Notes under the pieces: model-generated
The model's database searches: none
The model's input: only the letters and a program-made list of their open reading frames with translations
What the model was told of the DNA's origin: nothing
DNA from: Paraphaeosphaeria minitans
Taxonomy: Eukaryota; Ascomycota; Dothideomycetes; Pleosporales; Didymosphaeriaceae
Reading direction: 5' to 3'
Length of the DNA: 64,000 nt
Assembly: GCA_015832175.1 (NCBI GenBank)
Contig: WJXW01000003.1
Span: forward strand, 3,286,001-3,350,000
Part shown: in pieces, positions 55,240-64,000 of the stretch
Layout: each line of letters starts with the position of its first letter
Numbering within the stretch: the first letter of the stretch is position 1
Program-made: the position numbers and the translations under genes

Positions 55240-55664
55240 CTCATTGGTTGTGGTAGACGCGTCTAGATGGGCATCATGTCCGGAAGATCCCGTAGATGAC
55301 CGTTGCAATACGGAAGTTGATCGTTCGTATACCCAGCAATCGCGCTGCAAGGAAAACCAGATCCCACATCCCGTTGAAGACAATATCAAGGCTCAAATTT
55401 ATCGACACTTTACGTTGACCTTCCACAAGTCTCTTTCGCGATATCCGCTGAGCCGAAGAATTCAGGGAATTCCCATTCGAGATCGTGCGCAACGGAGACA
55501 CCTTCCACTCGTGGCTGCGCCGATACAATCTCGAAGCCAATTTCGGTTGTCAAGTATTCGAATACTGAACCACATGATACAAAGTCGACCCTCAGGTCGA
55601 TATTCGAAGATAAGCCTCTCGCGACGCCGATATCATCGCGATTGAGCGAGTGCGTCCTGAACAA
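55240..55664 (-). pseudogene. Coding remnant with frame shift
   Basis: The minus strand reads VDFVSCGSVFEYLTTEIGFE and HDLEWEFPEFFGSADIAKET, then stops. The neighbouring frame takes over directly with INLSLDIVFNGMWDLVFLAA and FRIATVIYG. The two halves look like one protein interrupted by a 1-base shift or a missed intron. The family is unknown to me. It may be the 5' part of the same ancestral gene as 54653-55093. Confidence 0.38.
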
Positions 55665-56696
55665 TCACACTAAGAACAACGTATAGCTCTTGCTTGCTCG
55701 CCATGTCTATCCAAATCAGACGGTGTCAAACACAACGTGAAAAGAGACGGTAAGCGCAATGCACGACCAACGCATGCGTCTATAACATAACAACCATTTC
55801 CGCGCCCGCTCGAGCTGCAATTCAATTTATGGCTCACGCGATGGTTCTTGCCTATGGTACAGGTCAATCTCTTTGAGGAAACACTGAGCCTTGGCGTAAC
55901 GGCAGGAGTGATAAGCATGCTTTGAGAGTATAGCAGTGTTCTAATCATATCTAGCTTTTTCCTTACTGTAACCTTACGTATCGTAAAGCCTTCAACTATG
56001 GCGCTGTTAATACGGAACAGAGGTGAAAAGTACCGTAATACCGACGGTTAGCAGCGCTGATTTCGGATGGAGCAGCCATTCTCTGTGCCCTCGTTCATCG
56101 CCTTGACGTTCATCGTCACTTGTGTGCTACATGGGAATACCTCCTTCGCTGTACTTTCATGCTGAGGTTTGAATCGATACAAAAGATGATGTGGACAGAC
56201 TGCGCGGCACCCCACGGTGTGCCCAGTTCTTTTATAGCCGTCATGGTGTTCAGACGGGCCTGACATAGTGCTACTACGACAATCCCAGATCTCCCTAACG
56301 AGCTTAACGGGGCTGAAGATAGAAAGTAGACATGTCGTATATTGCCTTGACATATGTGAAAGTGGCCCTTGCACGTATGGTAGGACAGGATGCGATCGAG
56401 GACTCGGTCTTTATCGGCAAACCCGAGCGAATGAGAACCGAGCGAAAGGGAGGTCCATCGGCGGTTCTTCGGGATTAAATCAGTGAAGCCTCTTGCCCAG
56501 AAGCCGAATATGGTAAAGCTGCTCAACCACTTTTCCAGATTAGGTCGCTCCTGAAGAAGATCATCAAATTGAATTTACCTGGACTTCCCACCGTTGAGTT
56601 AAAACACTCATCACCAAGCATTAGTAGTCCAATTTCTTTTTGAAGTCAAGGTTGCATAGAGTATCTCACACAAACAAACTGCTCTATCGCGAAGGC
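55665..56696. other. Intergenic
   Basis: A 136-codon minus-strand frame (56116-56526) has no recognisable content. No gene is supported. Confidence 0.4.
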
Positions 56697-57975
56697 ATGC
56701 CATCGTGGGTTCCACGGTCAAAGCTGGAATGGGCCTATTTCGGGTCGACCGCGACGCAGGCTGTTGCAATTAGTACTGCCCAGGTGTATGTGCAGCCGTT
56801 TAACATTTGATGTTAGCTAATTTACATAACAGCACAATAATGGTCGTCTATCTGCAATGGGTCAATTCAGTCGTATATCAAGTTCCACTCGCATACGTCA
56901 CACCTCTCACGTTGGGCACGACGGCTTTGGGAGCACTTTACCAACTGGCTCTGACCCTAGACGCATACCGAATCAAGAACAACATACAGCTTTTTGTGCA
57001 GTGCGTCTGCAATATCTGCTTGTCTATCGCAACAGTGATGCAATACAGCCAGATCAAAGAAGCCAACCACATGATCCTGATCAGTCACGATGCGTACGGG
57101 ACGCCATTCGCCAAACATGAATGGGGATTCTGGGATCATGTCTCACCGGCACTGATTGCATGTATCCTAGTGTCATGTGCGTGCAGCGTGGCGATGTCTC
57201 TCTTCGCATACGGTTTGTATCAGGAATTTTCCTGGGCTTTGTACGAACAAGTCAGCCCCGATCGGAAGATGCGCCTACGGTACTTCGCCTACCAGGTAAT
57301 ATAGGTCGTGAAATTCGATTCATCAACTGATCACGCGTAGATTTATCTCGTCATCCTAAAGTTCACACCTTTCTTTATCATCGGCTTCATACTTCTTTAT
57401 GATTTGATTGACGTACACTACGTGCAGCCCGAGTTCTCACTTACGATGGCTATCATTCCAGCTGCACTCGTACACGTCGGTTTGGCAATATATTGTGTGC
57501 GGATTGAAACGTTCATTGGGATGTCATTTGTGCTTGTAAGTTCCTTTTCATTACCATCAATTGTGAGACTCCGCGTAATTTCGCAAGCCGCGGCAAAGCA
57601 CAGTACATGAGTTGAATACTTATCACTATCATTTGCACGCGATCTGATTGTGTCCTTCAGGCTGGACATGCGGCAGAGATCGTATACCTCGTGAGCAGGA
57701 TTGTTATTCTTAACGGTCGCTCACAGCTTGCGAAGACGCTGCTCAAGGAGGAGATGCTTTTCATGGCTGGAGTTGCTTTAGGCTTTTCCGCGATCGCCTT
57801 CACCACCGGTTTGATCTGCTTTACCAATTTCAAGAAGGGTCTGAAACCGCTGGTATTGGGCCAGATTCAGCGCAAAAGACCAAACAATGACTTCGAAAAC
57901 GAATACCAATTCCAACGGCTGAATCACAACGTGGTAGTTGCGCCCGAGCAAGCACGACGGTTCGCACTGGATTGA
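56697..57975 (+). CDS. UPF0658-type Golgi membrane protein
   Basis: Multi-pass protein resembling the fungal UPF0658 Golgi apparatus family, function unknown. Exons 56697-56785, 56833-57295, 57341-57535 and 57661-57975 give 353 residues. The first exon reads MPSWVPRSKLEWAYFGSTA, and joining at GT-ATGT restores AQVTIMVVYLQWVN. Seven or so helices follow. Family-like stretches are YQLALTLDAYRIKNNIQLFV, YGLYQEFSWALYEQVSPDRK and, across the second splice, RLRYFAYQIYLVILKFTPFF. The third intron (125 bp) is longer than the others in this window. The C-terminal tail is charged and soluble. Confidence 0.78.
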
Positions 57976-59572
57976 GAACCCGTCAAAGCTGTCAGAACCT
58001 TTTCAGGGTCGGTTTATCCTCCGCCTTCGTAATGACCCAAACGGTCGCAGGCATATGCCGTATAGTGAGGGATACTATGAATACTATAATACGGGGTGCG
58101 AACCGCGGTATATACCAGGCGAGGAACGTGATATGATGCTCGGAGAGATGGTCAAGTTCATCTAGGACATCAATATTGTGATCCTGTCTTGAACCGAAGT
58201 GGACAGATCTTGAAAAATACGACAACACGAGAAACTGCCTTACAGGCGTGGTTCTTCACATTCGCAAGTGTGAAAGCCACATTGATCTGTGATGGAATTT
58301 ACAGATTCGCAGGGCTCAGGACTACGAAAAGAACATCAGTATGATCCCGAGGATCATGGCATGTTGGCAAGAGTGGATAGCGGCCATAGTGGAAGAGAAG
58401 AAGACGGAGCGCCTCTTATAGACGAGAAAGCTGTGGATACGCAATCATGGTACCAGCTACATGCTCTGGGATCAAGTCGCGTGGTCGCGACTGCTGCATC
58501 TGTCTGGCTTTGGAGGTCTTTGGCATGTTTGGCTCGATGGAGCTGTCTTGGGCTTCAATCAGGGACGATGATTCAAACACAGCGTATGAATAACAATAAC
58601 TCGAAGGCGACGGGGAGGCGTCAAAGTTATGTCGCTGGCTGCTCTTCTTTAGAACCTGCTCCAGTAACCTCAGTAACTCTACGACGGTTGGACGTATTTC
58701 GAGATCGTCGAAGCAGGGACAACGTGCGTAAACACGTGCCATTCCCATCGCAATCACATCTGACCTGCCATCTGCTTATAAGCGTACATATGATAGACAG
58801 ATAACATGGACATGGACCTTGCAAACTCTGCAAGAGCCACACTGATGTAACTGAAGCAAATGGAGCGGTAATATCATGCTAATTTACTTCACCACGGCAT
58901 GTTGGCGTGACGTCATGGGCCTCATCGAGCCCCCAAACTCATTTTAGACTGAGGCCTTGTGAAAAGTTATCAAGAGTGATTGTATGTACAATCAATATAG
59001 GTAGCGGACGTAGAGCTCAACAAATCGCTGTGCCAAGCGAACTATTTTGGAGGCGATGAAAATTGATGCGACGGGCAGCCGTATAGGGCTAGTAAGCACA
59101 GCCACAACGCTAGTGGAAGACCCCCGCGGTGGCTGAGATCTTGACGGTCGGGTCGGTGAGCCCCACGTGACTGACTAGGGTCCCACGCTAGGGATGCGTC
59201 CGCGCGTCCATTAGGGGCCTCCACACACTTGGATGTCTCCACCAACCACGCAGTATGACGATGATCGCACTTTCTTTTTCATGGGTCCCTTCCCTATGTC
59301 TTTGCTGCTCCCCTGTTCCGCCGTTCCCGGGCATGACGAGCACCTTCGTAGCCGATTATTTTTAGCCGGCCACGCCGAATCTTTTCGCCGATGGCGACGG
59401 CGGTTTAAACCGCCGGTATGTGTGGCGACGAAGCCTTCTCCATTACTCTCAGCTTCTCGTCAACACCTACACTTCATCTGTTATTATTCGGCCACGCTGC
59501 TTACTTTCACACTCGATTGGCGGAAGACCTTGCACGTGATATTGACATCCCATTGGGTCCGGCGGCACAATT
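57976..59572. other. Intergenic
   Basis: About 1.6 kb. Frames at 58289-58804 (plus) and 58416-58757 (minus) overlap each other and neither is recognisable. No gene is supported. The right part is the upstream region of the chitin synthase gene. Confidence 0.4.
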
Positions 59573-62556
59573 ATGGACCCACCCCCCGGGCATCCGATAG
59601 AAGATGGGTATCAGTTGCAAGAACTTCCACAGTCACCATCCGCTGCAACCCAAGTGGTCGCTCCTGATGCCTCTCCACGGCAGGAACATTTGCCAGACGT
59701 TAATCACCGGCTGCTGGACGATGATGCTCATCGGCAGTCGCAGCATTACGATCCACCGCCGCCACTGTCTTCGAAATACAGTTTCGACCAGGAGTCGCAT
59801 TATGACCAGCCGCGGCCGCTGTCTTCATCCTACAGTCTTGCCGACGCTGAATCCCACGGCTACAGCTCCAACGACGGCCCTGTAGGCACTGAATCCCACG
59901 GCTACAGCTCCAACGATGGCCCTGTACGCACTGAAAACAGCTGGGTACAGCGACAGCAGACCGTTCGGCAAGGTGCCGGTGTCAAACGTTCCAAGACTCG
60001 TAAGATCAAGCTCGTTCAGGGCTCGATCCTGAGCGTTGACTATCCCGTTCCAAGCGCTGTGCAGAATGCTATAGAGCCGCGCCATCGTAACGCTGAAGGC
60101 AGCTTTGATGAGGAATTCACCAAGCTGCGGTACACTGCAGCCACATGTGACCCAAATGATTTCACTCTCGCCAACGGTTATAATCTTCGTCCAGCCATGT
60201 ACGGCCGACATACAGAGCTGCTCATCGCCATCACATATTACAATGAAGACAAGGTTAGAAAGAACCCTTACATGGCGCAATCTGTACCCCATGTAGAATC
60301 TTCTTGCGCCTTCTTATACTAACAATTTGAAGACACTCCTTGCTCGCACCTTGCACGGCACCATGCGTAACATACGCGATATCGTCAAGCTGAAGCGATC
60401 CAAATTCTGGAATGTGGGTGGCCCTGCTTGGCAGAAGATCGTGGTGTGCCTTGTATTCGACGGCATTGACAACGTGGACAAAGAAGTATTCGACATCTTA
60501 GCCACTGTCGGAATGTACCAAGATGGAATCCTCAAGAAAGATGTCAACGGAAAAGAGACGGTGGCGCACATCTTCGAATACACTAGCCAGATCTCTGTCA
60601 CACCAGAACATCACCTCGTCCAACCCAAAGTTGATGATGAATCGGGGGCAAATCTTCCGCCTGTACAATTTATATTCTGCCTCAAGCAGAAGAACAGTAA
60701 GAAGATAAACTCTCATCGCTGGTTGTTCAACGCATTCGGCAGAATCCTTAACCCGGAAGTCGCAATCTTGATTGATGCTGGAACCAAGCCTGGCCCTCGT
60801 TCCTTACTATCGCTCTGGGAGGCATTCTACAACGACAAACATCTAGGTGGTGCATGCGGGGAAATCCATGCTATGCTTGAAGGCGGAAAAGCGTTGCTCA
60901 ACCCATTGGTTGCCGTCCAAAATTTTGAGTACAAGATCTCCAATGTCCTCGACAAACCCCTAGAAAGTGCTTTCGGATACGTGAGTGTCCTCCCTGGAGC
61001 TTTCTCTGCCTATCGGTAAGTCTGGACGATCCAAACATGGGATTGACCTGAGCTGACTTTACGCTTGCTATTCTCTAGCTTTAGAGCGATTATGGGACGT
61101 CCTCTTGAACAGTATTTCCACGGAGACCACACTCTGTCAAAGTTGTTGGGGCCAAAGGGCATTGACGGAATGAACATCTTCAAGAAGAATATGTTCTTGG
61201 CTGAGGATCGAATATTATGCTTCGAGCTAGTGGCGAAAGCTGGGCAGAGCTGGTACGTTGCGTCCAACGGGACTTTCAACAGATACTGATGTGAACGTTA
61301 GGCACCTTTCCTACGTCAAAGCATCGAAAGGAGAAACCGACGTTCCTAATGGCGCTGCCGAGTTCATTGGACAAAGACGACGATGGCTCAATGGGTCCTT
61401 TGCAGCATCCCTGTACTCGATCATGCACTTTTCTCGACTCTACCGATCCGGCCACGGTATCATACGCCTTTTCTTCCTGCACGTCCAGCTCGTTTACAAC
61501 GTGACCCAGGTCATCTTCACATGGTTTTCCCTCGCCTCATACTACCTTACCACGACCGTTCTCATGACCCTTGTCGGCAATCCCAAGCCGGCGTCGAATT
61601 ATCACGGATGGCCATTCGGCGATAAGGTGACCCCGATACTCAACACCGTCGTCCGATGGATTTATGTGGCTTTCTTGATCTTACAATTTATTCTGGCCCT
61701 AGGAAACCGACCGAAAGGCGCCCGTAAGAGCTACATAGCTTCTTTCGTCGTTTTTGGTGCGATCCAGACGTACGTCATGGTCCTAACTACATATTTGGTT
61801 TATCGAGCTTTCAGCGCCGCGCCGATTGAAGATCAAATTCGTGTCAGTTCCGGTAAAGCCTTCTTCGACTCCTTCTTCGGCGGTGACACCGGAGTAGCGG
61901 GTTTGATCTTGATCGCGATCATCACTATTTACGGCCTGAACTTCCTTGCGAGCTTTTTGTACCTCGATCCTTGGCATATGTTTCATTCCTTTCCGCAATA
62001 CCTCGTACTCATGTCAACATACATCAACATACTCATGGTTTATGCTTTCAACAACTGGCACGACGTCAGTTGGGGTACCAAAGGATCCGATGTTGCCGAG
62101 TCTCTACCGTCGGCTACCATCACCAAAGGGGAGGAACCAGCCGTTGTGGAAATAGTACAGGGCCAAGACGATATCGATGCGAAGTTCGAGCAAGTTGTCA
62201 GGCGCGCCCTTACTCCCAGCACGCCTTACGACGGTGGTTCACAGCGCAAGGAAACCGAAGATTCGTACAAGAGCTTTCGCACTGTGATTGTGTACTCCTG
62301 GCTTTTATCGAATATCGCGCTGATCATTGCCATCACCAGCGACGTCTTTATCGACTATGGTGTCGAGGTACGTGTGTGATATAAACCAAATTGAAACAAT
62401 AGCTAATCACGCGAACAGGCGGCATTGACCACGAGAACACCGTATTACTTCCGCGTACTGCTCTATTCTACAGCGGTCTTGTCGATTGTGCGCTTCTTTG
62501 GTCTCCTTTGGTTCTTGGGTTCCACTGTTCTGACATGGCTAGTCAGCAAGAGATAA
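59573..62556 (+). CDS. Chitin synthase, division 1 (class I/III type)
   Basis: Plasma-membrane GT2 enzyme that polymerises UDP-N-acetylglucosamine into chitin. Exons 59573-60253, 60333-61015, 61079-61252, 61302-62367 and 62419-62556 give 913 residues, normal for the family. The N-terminal 140 residues are hydrophilic and contain a 14-residue tandem duplication. The catalytic core has [60 protein letters not shown] and MFLAEDRIL. The product-binding [10 protein letters not shown] lies across from the fourth exon start. Six or seven C-terminal helices form the channel. The first intron has a perfect TACTAAC branch site and an unusual AAG acceptor. Class III is my preference over class I. Confidence 0.94.
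59849..59932 (+). repeat. 42-bp tandem duplication inside the chitin synthase gene
   Basis: Two in-frame copies of a 42-bp unit encode [12 protein letters not shown](G/R)T twice. They differ at a few bases, in the N-terminal low-complexity region. Confidence 0.9.
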
Positions 62557-64000
62557 ACGCATAACCACCCTCGTGTTGACGTGGGAACTTTTTACTTCGT
62601 GGATAAACCGGCGTCAGGTGTTGATGGTAATGAGGCGCATGAACGCTTTTGGGACACAGAGCATGTGCATCAGTTAGTATGCAGTAGCAGGAGAACTTGG
62701 TGCTATAAATTCTTAGTTGGAGACGAGCATCAAGTACTGTGAAATTTTGTAGCTTATCAATGACATTCAAGCTACGGCAAAGAGCAAATAAGGATTATTG
62801 GACCGAGTGGGCGCACAAAGGACCACCAGGCTTACAGCTTCATACTAGCTTGTTTACCTAATACTAAAAGCGTATAAAACAGTGTCCAAAAAGCAGGGCT
62901 TACTCTGTTTACTAAAGAGGCCTACTATCACGATGACTTGAATCAGTCAAATTTAGTCTTACTTTTTAAAACTCTAAAACCTTGCAGGAGAATATCTACG
63001 GTAGCCAGAGTGGGTTGCCAAAAGGTCGCGAGTCGCGACCAAGAATTAATACGGTATGTACTGCAAGTGGTGTGCAAAAGCTTAACGACAACTAGTACTT
63101 TATTAACAACAATACAGACTGTTGGACAGGCTGGACCTGCTTCTCCAGGTGCGCAGTCTCTGAGGCGGATTTTGGATTAGGGTGAGACTTCCTGGGTGAC
63201 CTTTCTCGGCAGTGCTTACGATCACTGGTGACTCAAACATTTTGGTCGCTCAAGTTGCTGGTGAAGTGCGTGCACAACTCTCAAAGAAGTGCAAGCATGA
63301 ACCTGAAGTAGATCCTCATCTAGTTGAGACTATATAGTACATCAAGTACTATCTATTGAACTTGAGTGCTGGGTGACAGATCAGGACAGTTAGCATCACG
63401 AGACGGCCTCCAACTTCAGAACAACTTCCATTTACATACACGACCGAAGGCAATACAACACCATATGGACCTGCGCAAGAGTTCCCGAAGCATTACAAGA
63501 TATTCGATCGGTGTGAAGAGCGGGTTGGCGATAATAGCACTTTCGCATGACCCAGTCTGGACATTCGCGGCAGCACGCTGGTCATTTGTCATTATCGGCA
63601 GCGAGACATGCCAACGTGGCGTGTTAGGTGTTAATATTTAGAGCTGAAGATATCATCATTACCGAACGAACAATGCCTAGCCTGCCGCTGTCATGATGCG
63701 CCACAACCTTCCCTGAACGTCTCTTGGCACCGTGGCCAACCGTCTACTCGTGATTTTGCGAGCGGAATCGTCGCGGCGCTTTGATCCTTCCGCCATCTTC
63801 TTCTTTCCGTTGTGCCCGCACCCGCACCCTCACACCGTCTTCGATCTTTTGCGTGCACGCCACTGTGCTGCAAAGACAACCACCCGTCGTCTGCATGTTG
63901 CTAAATTCATCGATATATCCGACGACGCTCGGTGCCCTTTCTATAGGCCCTTCGATGCCGGGGATCGGGTCTTTCTCCTTACTCCTGCCTGAGCAGCGAA
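62557..64000. other. Intergenic to window end
   Basis: No supported gene. The stretch 62860-63000 is A/T-rich and shares a 13-mer with the island at 47800. Near 63333-63350 ATAGTAC and GTACTAT form a small hairpin. The last 300 bp may be upstream of a gene outside the window. Confidence 0.4.

Noticed and set aside
58289..58804. 171-codon plus-strand frame between the UPF0658 and chitin synthase genes
   Set aside because: The first half is hydrophilic and plausible but no start context, partner exon or motif supports it, and an antisense frame of similar length overlaps.

Overview
The window looks like nuclear DNA of a filamentous ascomycete fungus. The genes have short GT-AG introns (about 45-125 bp), intron-containing tRNAs, a Zn2Cys6 regulator, a chitin synthase, and the Get1, mS23, Rtt106 and UPF0658 orthologues expected of fungi. 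A dothideomycete is my guess from protein flavour only. Exon boundaries were worked out by hand from GT/AG signals, frame and family resemblance; no search was run.

Layout. 1-1205: 3' part of a secreted tannase/feruloyl-esterase gene. 1789-2455: two minus-strand tRNA genes, Arg(UCG) and Pro(UGG). The first carries an apparent extra 56-bp insert in its D loop. 4530-6358: SV2-like MFS transporter. 7386-12565: compact housekeeping block with get1, a PTAR1-like protein, mitochondrial ribosomal protein mS23 and a PPR protein. 12996-14078: a serine-rich protein with a C-terminal membrane anchor. 15057-22098: a large DUF3433 membrane protein, a small secreted protein and a UstYa-like (DUF3328) protein. 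22807-30343: a small proline-rich gene, then about 5-6 kb of gene fragments, a local satellite and a broken 2EXR/F-box-like gene.

30874-37461 is a probable carbon-source utilisation cluster. It holds a GH35-type beta-galactosidase-like enzyme, a Zn2Cys6 regulator, a lactose-permease-like sugar transporter and, at its edge, a small secreted zincin-like protein. Next comes a gene-poor AT-rich stretch with a candidate solo LTR (38800-39278). 40125-49518 holds an aquaporin, a two-anchor membrane protein, an extended SDR reductase, histone chaperone Rtt106 and a four-TM protein. 50332-51112 is a P-loop GTPase whose frame is broken. 53134-54388 is a GliT-type disulfide oxidoreductase that appears to enter the secretory pathway. 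54640-55664 holds decayed coding remnants. 56697-62556 holds a UPF0658 Golgi membrane protein and a division-1 chitin synthase. The last 1.4 kb shows no supported gene.

The best candidates for new biology are the interrupted tRNA-Arg gene, the orphan UstYa-like enzyme beside a secreted cysteine-containing protein, the sequon-rich secreted GliT-like enzyme, and the beta-galactoside cluster with its repeat-built leader.
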